Below, piece after piece: positions 53,877-62,480 of a stretch of DNA of 64,000 bases. The notes beneath the pieces are model-generated. The model ran no database searches. It was not told the origin of the DNA and saw only the letters and a list, made by a program, of their open reading frames with translations. Every line of letters starts with the position of its first letter. Within the stretch, counting starts at the first letter, position 1. Made by a program: the position numbers and the translations under genes. This DNA comes from Planococcus shenhongbingii (GTDB taxonomy: Bacteria > Bacillota > Bacilli > Bacillales_A > Planococcaceae), in NCBI RefSeq assembly GCF_030413635.1, contig NZ_CP129235.1, positions 3,286,001 to 3,350,000 on the forward strand, read 5' to 3'.

Positions 53877-55058
53877 ATGTTATCAGAACAAACAAGATCA
53901 ATTATTAAATCCACAGTACCGGTTTTAGCAGAACATGGAACAGCGATTACAACTGTATTTTATAAAAACTTATTCGAAGCGCACCCTGAACTTTTAAATA
54001 TTTTTAATCATGCCAACCAGAAAAAAGGACGCCAGCAAGCAGCACTGGCCAATACCGTTTATGCGGCAGCAGTCCACATTGATAATTTGGAAGCCATTCT
54101 TCCGGCAGTGGTGCAGATTGCCAACAAACACGTGAGTCTCGGCGTTAAACCTGAGCATTATCCGATTGTCGGAGAATATCTGTTAAAAGCCATTAAAGAA
54201 GTTCTGGGTGATGCTGCAACAGACGACATCATCAACGCATGGGCAGAGGCTTACGGTGCGATCGCGGATGCCTTTATCGGTGTTGAAAATGAAATGTACA
54301 CGAAAGCCGAAAGCCAGGAAAATGGCTGGAAATTCTTTAAAGATTTCGTGATAGCCCGTAAAGTAAAAGAAAGTGATAACATCACTTCGTTCTATTTAAA
54401 GCCGGCGGACGGATCAAATGTTCCAACTTACCAGCCTGGCCAATACATTTCAGTGCGCTTGGCAATTCCAGGCGAAAAATACTTATTCAACCGCCAATAC
54501 AGCTTATCCCAAGCCGCACAATCAGATGAATTCCGTATTTCCGTTAAACGGGAAGCAGACAACGACCCGAACGGCCGCGTCTCTGTTTATCTTCATGAAG
54601 AAGTTAATGTGGGCGACAAGATCGAAGTCAGCGCTCCGGCAGGCGAATTCGTTCTGGATGCCAATAAAAAATCTCCGATTGCCTTCATCAGTGGCGGCGT
54701 CGGCATCACGCCAATGATGAGCATGTTTGAAACAGTTGCAACGCTTACTCCAGATCGCCCGACTGCTTTCCTGCATGCGGCCCGTAACGAATCATTGCAC
54801 GCTTTCGATCAGGATATTCAAAAATATACAGCTAGCATGGAAAATGCAGCTTATAAAACATTGTATTCCGACCAGCCGAACGGCTATATTACTCGGGATG
54901 TATTAAAAGAAATGATCGATGTGACCGGCGACGTTTACGTCTGTGGTCCTGTGCCTTTCATGGAACAGATGATCCAAGAATTGCGTGCTCTTGGCATGAC
55001 TGAAGACCAAATACATTTTGAATTCTTCGGCCCTGCCGTCGCATTGCAAACCGTATAA
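53877..55058 (+). CDS. hmp: Flavohaemoprotein Hmp, second copy (nitric oxide dioxygenase)
   Basis: 393 residues with the same globin-FAD-NAD order: [21 protein letters not shown], proximal His in [52 protein letters not shown] at 53877 with AAAGGAGAG upstream. Unlike the first copy, it has an NsrR-like operator. The pair is a tandem duplication with different upstream regions, probably with separate control. Confidence 0.9.
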   Translation: MLSEQTRSIIKSTVPVLAEHGTAITTVFYKNLFEAHPELLNIFNHANQKKGRQQAALANTVYAAAVHIDNLEAILPAVVQIANKHVSLGVKPEHYPIVGEYLLKAIKEVLGDAATDDIINAWAEAYGAIADAFIGVENEMYTKAESQENGWKFFKDFVIARKVKESDNITSFYLKPADGSNVPTYQPGQYISVRLAIPGEKYLFNRQYSLSQAAQSDEFRISVKREADNDPNGRVSVYLHEEVNVGDKIEVSAPAGEFVLDANKKSPIAFISGGVGITPMMSMFETVATLTPDRPTAFLHAARNESLHAFDQDIQKYTASMENAAYKTLYSDQPNGYITRDVLKEMIDVTGDVYVCGPVPFMEQMIQELRALGMTEDQIHFEFFGPAVALQTV

Positions 55059-55064
55059 GAAATT

Positions 55065-55102
55065 AAAAAGCTGTCCGCTTTTAGTAGCGGACAGCTTTTT
55101 TT
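55065..55102 (+). terminator. Strong terminator after the second hmp
   Basis: Stem AAAAGCTGTCCGCT/AGCGGACAGCTTTT with a six-base loop and T7. Confidence 0.9.
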
Positions 55103-55112
55103 GCATGAGTGA

Positions 55113-55190
55113 TCATAGAATTCACCCGAACGCTCATAGAAGCCCAGAAAGTGATCATAGAACTTACCCGAACGCTCATAGAAATTTTAT
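55113..55190. repeat. 21-bp period intergenic array (four units)
   Basis: TCATAGAA recurs at 55113, 55134, 55155 and 55176, exactly 21 bases apart; the inserts alternate (TTCACCCGAACGC, GCCCAGAAAGTGA, CTTACCCGAACGC), giving a 42-bp superunit repeated twice. It lies between the hmp terminator and the terminator of the siderophore operon. No credible gene. Confidence 0.85.
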
Positions 55191-55199
55191 ATGCTCCAA

Positions 55200-55234
55200 A
55201 AGAAAGGCCCTGCCGCATTGGCAGGGCCTTTCTT
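55200..55234 (-). terminator. Terminator of the siderophore permease operon
   Basis: 13-bp perfect stem GAAAGGCCCTGCC/GGCAGGGCCTTTC with a five-base loop, then a T-rich stretch on the minus strand. Confidence 0.85.
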
Positions 55235-55238
55235 TCAT

Positions 55239-57200
55239 CTATTTCATTTTCCGCAATAAATACAGTAAATACGGCGTTCCGATCAATGCGACAATCAAAC
55301 CACTCGGAATGTCTTTTGGTGCAATCAGGATACGGCCGATAAAATCTGCCGCAACAAGCAGCAAGCCGCCGATCAACCCGGATGACAGCATCAGCGGCAA
55401 ATGGCGAAAACCGACAAGCCGGCGTGCTATATGCGGAGCCACCAATCCGATAAAGCCGATGGTGCCGACAATCGATACGGCTGCCGTTGATATGGCTACG
55501 CCGATAACCAGCGCCCACACACGCGTTGACCGGATATCCAAGCCAAGGCCTGCCGCAACGTCATCTCCGAATGTCAGGGTATCCAAACTGCGGGTAATGT
55601 AAATCGCGGGCCAGATAAATAGCGCAAAGAGCAGCAAGGCAAATTGCACATCATCCCAGCCTTTGGCGTATGTACTGCCTGATAGCCAGACAAGTGCACT
55701 TGCTACAGCCAGTTTCGCTTTGACAACGAACACTTGAGTCGCGGCTGAACCGAAAGCGGAAATGGCAATTCCCATTAAAGCGACCAGCATCGGCTGGAAG
55801 TTATTTTTCCAAGCCGTGACCAGGATAGTGCCAAGTGCCAAAGCAGCGCCGAGTGTAGCGCCGAGCGGCAGATAGACTGCCGGTATGGCAGGGAAAATGA
55901 CAAGCAGCAGCATCGCCCCTGCCCCAGCCATTGAAGTGACTCCGAGCACACTGGCATCTGCTAAAGGATTTCGAAGCACTCCCTGCAAAATCACCCCGGT
56001 TATAGCCAACATGACTCCCACGATGAAAGAAGTCAGCACCCGCGGCACCCGGAAGTTCCAGACAACCGGTTCCAGCCAGGCAAAATTCCAGGCAGCTCCG
56101 TTAAAGCTGAGAGCCAAAATCATAACAACTGCAATAATGGCGATTAAAATAGGGGTTAATACACTTAAACGGATCGGTTTTGTCGTCCCGCCCACTTGGC
56201 GGTCTCCGCGTTTCAATGATTTTGCCGTCTTCCAGGCCAAGTACAAAAGCCAAGGGCCTCCGACAAGCGCGGTCATGGCCCCAACAGGAACTTCCTGCCC
56301 CGGCTGGATCAAGCGTCCGAGCACATCCGCTCCGATCAGCATAACGCTGCCCCATAAAAACGAATGGATGAAAACTTGCAGATGGCCGCGTATGCCCATC
56401 ATGCGGACAATATGCGGAGCCATCAACCCGATAAAACCAATCGGTCCGACCACACTCACAACAGCTGCGGACAGAATAATTGCTACTCCCCAAGCGATGA
56501 GTTTTACTGCTTGGACATTTTGGCCAAGCGAAGAAGCAATATCTTCACCCAGCGATAATATATCCATCGGCTTCGCCAGCAGCAACGCGCCGATAAACAG
56601 CATCAGCACCACGGGAGCAGCAAACTGTACCCCTTCCCAGTTCAACTGGACCAGCGTCCCTGACCCCCACAAGAACAAGCCGTTTGTTTCATTTTCGAAC
56701 AGCAGCTGCAATGCGCCGGTCAAAGAAGAAAACAATAGCGAGATGATCATTCCTGTTAAAGCCACGCGCACCGGCTCCATGGCTTTTCCGGCCAGCCCTA
56801 CTACCAATGCGGATGATAGAACGGCCCCAAGCAAGGCGGTGATAAACGGGAAATCCCCTAAAGCGCCTGGAAAGAAAATAGTCGAAATCACAACAAAGAA
56901 AAAGGCTCCGGCATTGATTCCAAGTGTTCCTGGTGAAGCAAGCGGATTATTCGTCAATGTCTGCAGGACAGCACCCGACACTGCAAGCGCTCCACCGGCA
57001 ATCATGCCGATTACTAAGCGAGGCAAACGCAGAGACGTGACGATATCCTGGATACGCCCTTCCGTCCAGACGCCGGTCAAAAGTTCTGAAATTGTGTAAT
57101 CCGCCTGCCCTTGTGTCAAGTGGATAACCGACAGCGCAAGAAGCAGGAAAAAGCCCCCTGTCAGCGAGACAAAGGACTTCTGTTTTAATTTTCCGGGCAT
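55239..57200 (-). CDS. Fused FecCD-type iron-siderophore ABC permease (FhuB-like)
   Basis: 653 residues, twice the length of a normal FecCD subunit, with about 20 transmembrane helices. Both halves carry the family blocks: LTNNPLASPGTLGINAGAF and GPIGFIGLMAPHIVRM in the N-terminal half, LRNPLADASVLGVTSMAGAG and GTIGFIGLVAPHIARRLVG in the C-terminal half. A single chain therefore supplies both pore subunits. Its ATG overlaps the stop of the binding-protein gene by one base (TAATG). Partner ATPase is encoded on the other strand. Confidence 0.9.
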   Translation of the reverse strand: MPGKLKQKSFVSLTGGFFLLLALSVIHLTQGQADYTISELLTGVWTEGRIQDIVTSLRLPRLVIGMIAGGALAVSGAVLQTLTNNPLASPGTLGINAGAFFFVVISTIFFPGALGDFPFITALLGAVLSSALVVGLAGKAMEPVRVALTGMIISLLFSSLTGALQLLFENETNGLFLWGSGTLVQLNWEGVQFAAPVVLMLFIGALLLAKPMDILSLGEDIASSLGQNVQAVKLIAWGVAIILSAAVVSVVGPIGFIGLMAPHIVRMMGIRGHLQVFIHSFLWGSVMLIGADVLGRLIQPGQEVPVGAMTALVGGPWLLYLAWKTAKSLKRGDRQVGGTTKPIRLSVLTPILIAIIAVVMILALSFNGAAWNFAWLEPVVWNFRVPRVLTSFIVGVMLAITGVILQGVLRNPLADASVLGVTSMAGAGAMLLLVIFPAIPAVYLPLGATLGAALALGTILVTAWKNNFQPMLVALMGIAISAFGSAATQVFVVKAKLAVASALVWLSGSTYAKGWDDVQFALLLFALFIWPAIYITRSLDTLTFGDDVAAGLGLDIRSTRVWALVIGVAISTAAVSIVGTIGFIGLVAPHIARRLVGFRHLPLMLSSGLIGGLLLVAADFIGRILIAPKDIPSGLIVALIGTPYLLYLLRKMK

Positions 57201-58177
57201 TATTTATTCACCATCACAGTTGTAATTTGGTCCATCAATGTTTTAGCACTTAACGGTCCGCCGTATAACCAGGTATCCGCACCCAAGTCATATGTGCGGT
57301 CTTCTTTTACGAACGCCAAGTTTTCCCAGACGGGGTTGCCTTTCAGCTGGTTTTCGTAAATATTGTCTTCATCAGGAACCGTGTATAAGTAATTGGCATT
57401 TTCATACTTGACCAATCCTTCTACATTGAATGTGCTCGATCCGAATACTTCAAACTGATCCGGCTGATGGACATTGTTCAAACCGATGCGCTCCAATATG
57501 ATCGAAGCCATTGAATTGGGCGTAAATACCCGGATTTCCGGAGCCTGAGGGCCCGTATAAGCCAATGTTAAAATAACGTCTTTCGTTTTCAAGTTTGCCG
57601 CTTCGATAGCCGACGCGCTTTCATCATATTCTTTTTCCAGATCAGCCAGAACTTGTTCCGCTTCTGCTGTTTTATCCACCGCTTTTGCGATTTCCTTAAA
57701 TGTTGTTTCCATTTCCTGATACAAATCAATGTTTTCATCTTCCGGATATGGATTAAAGATGACTGTTGGCGCAATGGTCTCCAATTCCGCAAGCATGGCA
57801 TCATGGCGGAAACTTACCCCTATAATCAAATCCGGTTCGATTGCTGCGATTGCTTCCAGGTTCGGTTCTTGCCGGCCGCCGACGTCCACAACCGTTTCAT
57901 CCAATTGCGGCTCAATATTGACGTAATTGCCATAATCCGCAATATCCGCCATCCCGGCCGGCTGGACTCCAACCGCCAATAAATCTTCCGCGTATGTCCA
58001 TTCCAGCACGACCACTTTTTTAGCAGGCGCATCCAGCTTCACTTCTCCGTTCGTGCCTGCAATCGTAACAGGATTTCCTGCAGCTCCTTCTTCAGTTGTT
58101 GCATTGTCTTCAGCCGAAGAACAAGCTGCCAGCACCAGCAGGACCGCTACTATTAATAACATCCATTTTCTTTTCAT
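57200..58177 (-). CDS. Iron-siderophore substrate-binding lipoprotein
   Basis: 325 residues: lipobox LAAC with Cys19, then a FecB/FhuD-type periplasmic-binding fold (KVVVLEWTYAEDLLAVGVQPAGMADI, PNLEAIAAIEPDLIIG, LGADTWLYGGPLSAKTLMDQI). The WTYAEDLLALG motif is typical of citrate- or hydroxamate-siderophore binding proteins (YfmC/FecB-like). ATG at 58177 with GGGAGG 9 bases upstream; the frame to 58288 runs into the Fur-box region. Confidence 0.9.
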   Translation of the reverse strand: MKRKWMLLIVAVLLVLAACSSAEDNATTEEGAAGNPVTIAGTNGEVKLDAPAKKVVVLEWTYAEDLLAVGVQPAGMADIADYGNYVNIEPQLDETVVDVGGRQEPNLEAIAAIEPDLIIGVSFRHDAMLAELETIAPTVIFNPYPEDENIDLYQEMETTFKEIAKAVDKTAEAEQVLADLEKEYDESASAIEAANLKTKDVILTLAYTGPQAPEIRVFTPNSMASIILERIGLNNVHQPDQFEVFGSSTFNVEGLVKYENANYLYTVPDEDNIYENQLKGNPVWENLAFVKEDRTYDLGADTWLYGGPLSAKTLMDQITTVMVNK

Positions 58178-58199
58178 AAAAGTAAGCCTCCCAGCTATT

Positions 58200-58214
58200 T
58201 GATAACGATTCTCA
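58200..58214. promoter_or_regulatory. Fur-box-like site, binding-protein side
   Basis: TGATAACGATTCTCA, a 7-1-7 pattern close to the Bacillus Fur consensus TGATAATNATTATCA (two changes), 22 bases upstream of the binding-protein ATG. Confidence 0.65.
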
Positions 58215-58272
58215 ATAAATTCCATTCTAGTTCTTGTTCTCTGCATTGTAAAGGATTTCTTGTAAAATAAAT

Positions 58273-58287
58273 TGAAAATCGTTCTCA
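58273..58287. promoter_or_regulatory. Fur-box-like site, ATPase side
   Basis: TGAAAATCGTTCTCA, again the 7-1-7 pattern with a few deviations; the reverse complement TGAGAACGATTTTCA shows the similarity better. Lies before the divergent ATPase gene. Confidence 0.6.
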
Positions 58288-58371
58288 TTTATCTGGAAAT
58301 TATGATATAGTAGCGTTAATGAGAAATTGTATCAGTTGGACTTATGGAAAAAGATGTGGAGGAATTACACA

Positions 58372-59199
58372 ATGGCGACGGCTGTTCAAACAAACGACTT
58401 GTCAATTGGGTATAATGATCACCTATTATTTGAAAACCTGAACTTATCCATTCCGCGCGGCGAAATTTCGGTATTTGTCGGCAGCAACGGCTGCGGTAAA
58501 TCAACGCTGCTTCGCTCTATTGCGCGTTTACTTAAACCTCAAGAAGGTTCTATATTATTAGAAGGAAAAGAAGTTCATCGCATGTCTTCACGTGAAGTGG
58601 CAAAGAAAATGGGCATCCTGCCCCAGTCTCCGGTTTCTCCGGAAGGCTTGACTGTCCATGACCTCGTAAAACAAGGGCGTTATCCACACCAGTCTTGGCT
58701 CAAGCGCTGGACCACAGAAGATACTGAGAAAGTGGAAGCAGCCATGAAAGCGACACGCGTCGATGGATTCCGCGACAAGCCTGTTGATGAACTGTCAGGC
58801 GGACAGCGGCAGCGGGCATGGATAGCCATGACACTCGCCCAGGACACAGACATCATTCTTTTGGATGAACCGACGACTTACCTGGATATGACGCATCAAA
58901 TTGAAATACTGGATTTATTGTTCGAATTGAATGAAGTGCAAGGCCGCACCATCATCATGGTGCTGCATGATTTAAATCTAGCATCTCGATATGCCCATAA
59001 CATCATTGCCATTAAAGATGGTGCTGTTTTTGGCCAAGGAACGCCTGAAAAAGTCATCAATTGTGATCTTGTTCGCGCTGTTTTTGGAATGGAATGCCAA
59101 GTTTCCAAAGATCCGCTATTCGGGACGCCGCATTGCGTGCCATTCGGCAGAGGACGCTGTATTGTTCCAGAAATCCGGGAATCACTAAGTGGTTCTTAA
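58372..59199 (+). CDS. Iron-siderophore ABC transporter ATPase (FecE/FhuC-like)
   Basis: 275 residues: Walker A GSNGCGKST, PVSPEGLTVHDLVKQGRYPHQSW typical of FhuC/FecE, signature LSGGQRQRAWIAM, Walker B IILLDEPTTYLD and switch His in MVLHDLN. It energises the fused permease and binding protein encoded divergently. ATG at 58372 with GGAGG 9 bases upstream. Ends two bases before the FhuF-like gene, so the two are an operon. Confidence 0.9.
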   Translation: MATAVQTNDLSIGYNDHLLFENLNLSIPRGEISVFVGSNGCGKSTLLRSIARLLKPQEGSILLEGKEVHRMSSREVAKKMGILPQSPVSPEGLTVHDLVKQGRYPHQSWLKRWTTEDTEKVEAAMKATRVDGFRDKPVDELSGGQRQRAWIAMTLAQDTDIILLDEPTTYLDMTHQIEILDLLFELNEVQGRTIIMVLHDLNLASRYAHNIIAIKDGAVFGQGTPEKVINCDLVRAVFGMECQVSKDPLFGTPHCVPFGRGRCIVPEIRESLSGS

Positions 59200-59200
59200 G

Positions 59201-59845
59201 ATGAAGGAACTGGAGCTTTTCCAAGTAAAAGTCCAAAAACGGGCACAGGGTTTCATGACATTGCAAGAAAGCATTGGTCATCGCTTTTCTGAACTGATTA
59301 CCGACATTCAATTACAAACCGGAGCACCTTCTGAAGCAGTAGCATCGTCTATCTTCATGCGGCGCTTCGGTTTTTTTATAACAGCTCAATTGTACTTATT
59401 AGCGCATGGAAAAATGTGGGATGGTCCGCTTGAAGCGGCCCAATTGGTAAAAACCGAAGGCGGCATTGCATTCGAGCTGGATGAGCGCTTTGTCCGAAAT
59501 CGCAGTAAAGGCGATTTGGAAAAGGTTTTGAAGGTTTACGCGTTCCCCGTCGTTGAAGCGGTCCGGAAAGCCGGGCATGTCTCCAAGCTGATTCTTTGGG
59601 AAAATATCTGGGGATATGTTATCTGGATGTACGGCATGCTGGAATCGGAACAAGCTGAACGGGACGTGCAGGTTTTGTTGGGTGCTGATATTTGGCAGCC
59701 GGAGATGCGCAAGTCATTTTTCCATCAATTTTTGGGTGGACGCAGTTATAGCGAGGCAAAGGCTGATTATAAACGCATCACATGCTGTTTGTATAAAGAA
59801 TTGCCCAATACCGGCAAATGCCCTTATTGCCCCTTAAAAAAATAA
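59201..59845 (+). CDS. FhuF-like ferric siderophore reductase, first copy
   Basis: 214 residues. The C-terminus has CCLYKELPNTGKCPYC, the Cys-Cys-x10-Cys-x2-Cys motif that binds the unusual [2Fe-2S] cluster in FhuF. The rest (SSIFMRRFGFFITAQLYLLAH, LILWENIWGYVIWMYGML) matches the FhuF/IucA-like helical fold. It reduces Fe(III) from imported siderophore in the cytoplasm. No strong ribosome binding site is visible: an ATG at 59201 or a GTG at 59189; coupling to the ATPase gene is likely. Confidence 0.85.
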   Translation: MKELELFQVKVQKRAQGFMTLQESIGHRFSELITDIQLQTGAPSEAVASSIFMRRFGFFITAQLYLLAHGKMWDGPLEAAQLVKTEGGIAFELDERFVRNRSKGDLEKVLKVYAFPVVEAVRKAGHVSKLILWENIWGYVIWMYGMLESEQAERDVQVLLGADIWQPEMRKSFFHQFLGGRSYSEAKADYKRITCCLYKELPNTGKCPYCPLKK

Positions 59846-59875
59846 ACGCTCCGCAGCTGCGGGGCGTTTTTGCAT
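59845..59875 (+). terminator. Terminator after the ATPase-fhuF unit
   Basis: Stem AACGCTCCGCA/TGCGGGGCGTT (one G-T pair), two-base or four-base loop, T5. Confidence 0.85.
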
Positions 59876-59895
59876 AGTTTTAAATGACTGGACGA

Positions 59896-60264
59896 CTATT
59901 GACCATCCAAAAATTCCAGCCGGTTGCCAAATGGATCGGAAATGAAAAAGCGTTGGACTCCTGGAATGCTGCCGTCATTTTCCACTTCAATCCCTTCAGC
60001 AACCAAGTGTTGCTGAAGCTCTTCAAACCCCTTCACTTTAAAAGCTGGATGCGCTTTTTTAGCTGGCGAAAAAGGTTCTTCTACCCCGACATGAAGCTGA
60101 TATGCTCCAAATTCAAACCAGGCCCCGCCTCTTCCTTTCAAGGAATCCGGCTTTTCCACTTCTTTCATCCCGAGCACCCCAGCATAAAAATTGACAGCCT
60201 CTTTTTCTTGGCCTTTGGGTGCCGCAACTTGTACATGGTCAATTTTTTCGATTGTGAATTTCAT
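59896..60264 (-). CDS. VOC-superfamily (glyoxalase-like) protein
   Basis: 122 residues, one VOC module: IDHVQVAAPKGQEKEAVNFYAGVLGM at the start and FFISDPFGNRLEFLDGQ at the end with a metal-binding Glu. Function unknown; glyoxalase I-like or fosfomycin-type activity is not indicated by specific residues. Start at 60264 with AAGGGGTGATG; the long frame to 60408 has no ribosome binding site and overlaps the next promoter. It lies between two FhuF-like genes but on the other strand. Confidence 0.8.
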   Translation of the reverse strand: MKFTIEKIDHVQVAAPKGQEKEAVNFYAGVLGMKEVEKPDSLKGRGGAWFEFGAYQLHVGVEEPFSPAKKAHPAFKVKGFEELQQHLVAEGIEVENDGSIPGVQRFFISDPFGNRLEFLDGQ

Positions 60265-60408
60265 CTCATCACCCCTTCTTGCTTCCAGCTTAGCTAATTT
60301 ATAAAGTAAAGAAAAGGTGATTGTTTTTATGTATTTCCATAAGTTTTTCTTATCTCTTTCCAAATGTTCCTTTTTCCCGTAGCATGAAAAATAAAGGAGT
60401 CGTCGCAT

Positions 60409-61089
60409 ATGGAGTTTCCTGCTCAGCTTAAATATACATTGGCATCACAATCCATCGCAGTAGACCGCCCTCCTGCACACCCCCTCTCTCCCGATTTTAA
60501 AGAACGGATCAACGAAATCAAACAATGGAGCGGCACCCAAAATAATGGTGTAGCAGTTTCTTATTTTTTTCGCCAATATGCACTGTTCATTTCAGCACAA
60601 TTTGATTTGCTCACTAATTATAATGGCTATTTTGCTTGTTCGTGGAAAGACCTTCAATTCAGCCGCATTCACAATTATGGGTTTAATTTACTTCAAACCC
60701 ATGTTGACTCATACTTCTTTACTTCTGTTTCCCAGGAAAACCGGTTTGAGGCGATGCATTTTGTACTGTGCCGCCAAGTAGCTGACTTAATTGATGAGTT
60801 CAGAAAACATGTAAAGATTTCCCCCATTATATTATGGGAAAATGTCCTTGGCTCAGTCCTTTGGTTTTATGCCACTTTGCAGCAACATGCCCCTAGGAGA
60901 GCTGCTGAAGATATCGAATGGCTGCTCGAATCGGCCAACTGGAAGCCGATCAAAGCCTCTTATCTATACAAATTAATGGGAACGGCCTCACTTGAGCAGG
61001 CAGTTTCCGGTCCTCTTCGAAAGACATGCTGTTTGTACAAAGAATTGCCTGCCTTTTCCACTTGCACATTCTGTCCACAACCGCATTGA
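60409..61089 (+). CDS. FhuF-like ferric siderophore reductase, second copy
   Basis: 226 residues. The C-terminus CCLYKELPAFSTCTFC has the same CC-x10-C-x2-C cluster motif as the first copy, and YFFRQYALFISAQFDLLT and ILWENVLGSVLWFYATLQQH align with it; overall divergence is high. AAAGGAG upstream of the ATG. It has its own promoter region (60265-60408) and terminator, so expression is separate. Two reductases may serve different siderophores. Confidence 0.85.
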   Translation: MEFPAQLKYTLASQSIAVDRPPAHPLSPDFKERINEIKQWSGTQNNGVAVSYFFRQYALFISAQFDLLTNYNGYFACSWKDLQFSRIHNYGFNLLQTHVDSYFFTSVSQENRFEAMHFVLCRQVADLIDEFRKHVKISPIILWENVLGSVLWFYATLQQHAPRRAAEDIEWLLESANWKPIKASYLYKLMGTASLEQAVSGPLRKTCCLYKELPAFSTCTFCPQPH

Positions 61090-61097
61090 TTCCACAA

Positions 61098-61127
61098 AAA
61101 AAGCCTCAGCAATCGCTGAGGCTTTTT
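61098..61127. terminator. Bidirectional terminator
   Basis: 13-bp perfect stem AAAAAGCCTCAGC/GCTGAGGCTTTTT on an AATC loop. Confidence 0.95.
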
Positions 61128-61129
61128 CA

Positions 61130-61969
61130 TTATTTCTCAAACACTTCATGTATAATCTGGCTCGGACTGGCATTCGTCAAGTTTTTATAAATGCAGCTCG
61201 CCGGTTTCTTCTGCAATCCCTTTGCAAAAGATTTTGCTTGTTCAGTTTCTCCAACTATATGCACTTCATCCCAGTGGCGTTCTTTTTTCAACTGTTCAAT
61301 TTTGCTTCCTAAGTCTTTATAGAAGCGCTCGAGATTCTCTTTCATCCGCCAGTTGAAATCATCTGCTGCACTGCCGGAGTTTCCTCCAACATGGCTTGCT
61401 TGGCCAAATCCGCCAGTGTTGCTGCCTGCAGTATGCGAGGCGGAATGGACACCTTGCTGTTCATTCCAGACATCTAAGCCTGAATCAAATTCATAAAATA
61501 CTTCTTCATTGACCATTCCCATCGAAGTATCCAGAATGCGAACTCCTTTGAAGCTTGGCAAAATAATTCCAGCGTATGGATAAGCTTTATACATATATCT
61601 CAATTCGTCCAATACAGGTGCGTTTTCCCAGTGGAAACTTGTCTTTACAGCAACTTGCACATAATGGACAAACCAAAGATCATCTTTAGGAGAGGCAAAA
61701 ATAACGACACCCTTATGGAGGTCGTCTTGGTGGTCCATAATTTCTCTTTCAACCTTTTTCTTTAAGGTTTGATAGGATTTCAACTCTTTCTCATTCTGAG
61801 AAGCCGTCAAGTATTCCTCGATGCGCTTCAAACCATTTTTCAGATGAATTCTCCACGCCCCACTTTGGGCGTTCAAGTCAGCGGGATTGGTATTTAAATA
61901 CACACTCAAAACACAGCGTTCTTCACAGCTAAAAGCTTTAAGTTTCTGAATTTCATCGTATAATGTCAT
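61130..61969 (-). CDS. VLRF1/baeRF-family eRF1-like protein
   Basis: 279 residues. The N-terminal CVLSVYLNTNPADLNAQSGAWRIHLKNGLKRIEEYL and the central VIFASPKDD / GIILPSFKGVRILDTSMG segments resemble the bacterial archaeo-eukaryotic release-factor-1-like proteins (VLRF1/baeRF). A Gly/Ser/His-rich loop (about 178-205) contains GGFGQASH, which could stand in for the GGQ loop of eRF1. Such proteins are proposed to act in ribosome rescue. The ATG at 61969 with GGAGG upstream is preferred over 61996. Convergent with the second fhuF gene. Confidence 0.7.
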   Translation of the reverse strand: MTLYDEIQKLKAFSCEERCVLSVYLNTNPADLNAQSGAWRIHLKNGLKRIEEYLTASQNEKELKSYQTLKKKVEREIMDHQDDLHKGVVIFASPKDDLWFVHYVQVAVKTSFHWENAPVLDELRYMYKAYPYAGIILPSFKGVRILDTSMGMVNEEVFYEFDSGLDVWNEQQGVHSASHTAGSNTGGFGQASHVGGNSGSAADDFNWRMKENLERFYKDLGSKIEQLKKERHWDEVHIVGETEQAKSFAKGLQKKPASCIYKNLTNASPSQIIHEVFEK

Positions 61970-62130
61970 ACATCCATCATCCTCCTTAAAATCCATACTA
62001 CTTAATTCAATACCCTAAGTCGTTTACATTAAACAGGCAAGTTTTTACTTTTTCAATAATTCTGACGTTTAAAATAAGGCACACGAGGTAAACAGATAAT
62101 GCAATGAAAATAAAAGGAGTGTGAAGAAAC

Positions 62131-62442
62131 ATGGAAAATATCGATAAAAAAGTAGACGAAAAACTAAAAACATTTGACCAAGAAAAGAAAGAAGACATTT
62201 TAGCCAATTTTGAAAACTTCAAACAATACTTAGGCGGCAAAGTCGAGCTTGGTGAGAAAATGGGATTGAGCGAAGAGCGTCTTGCTCAAATCACTGAGAA
62301 GGTAGCGAACTACCTGGCTAAAAATGAAGACCCAAAAAACCGAGAAGAATATGTACTGCAACAATTATGGAGTGTCGGTGAAAAAGAAGAACGCCATATG
62401 CTTGCCCATATGCTGCTGCGTTTAGTTAAAAAAGATTCGTAA
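62131..62442 (+). CDS. DUF3243-family protein (YmfJ-like)
   Basis: 103 residues, helical and charged. NFENFKQYLGGKVELGEKMGLSEERLAQITEKVANYLAKNEDPKNREEYVLQQLW carries the recognisable DUF3243 blocks as I know them from Bacillus YmfJ. The N-terminal ~25-residue extension is lysine-rich. Function unknown. AAAGGAGTG ribosome binding site. Its terminator has been split by element copy C. Confidence 0.75.
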   Translation: MENIDKKVDEKLKTFDQEKKEDILANFENFKQYLGGKVELGEKMGLSEERLAQITEKVANYLAKNEDPKNREEYVLQQLWSVGEKEERHMLAHMLLRLVKKDS

Positions 62443-62449
62443 AATGCCA

Positions 62450-62480
62450 AAGGCCTTCCCTTAATGGGAAGGCCTTTTTT
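62450..62480. terminator. Left terminator copy at element C
   Basis: Stem AAGGCCTTCCC/GGGAAGGCCTT with a five-base loop and T-tract. Thirty bases (62454-62483) recur exactly at 62938-62967. Confidence 0.9.

Noticed and set aside
55885..57099. 404-codon open frame on the plus strand
   Set aside because: Lies entirely antisense to the fused FecCD permease, is rich in Pro/Thr/Ser in an unnatural way, and has no ribosome binding site. The minus-strand frame has full family motifs.
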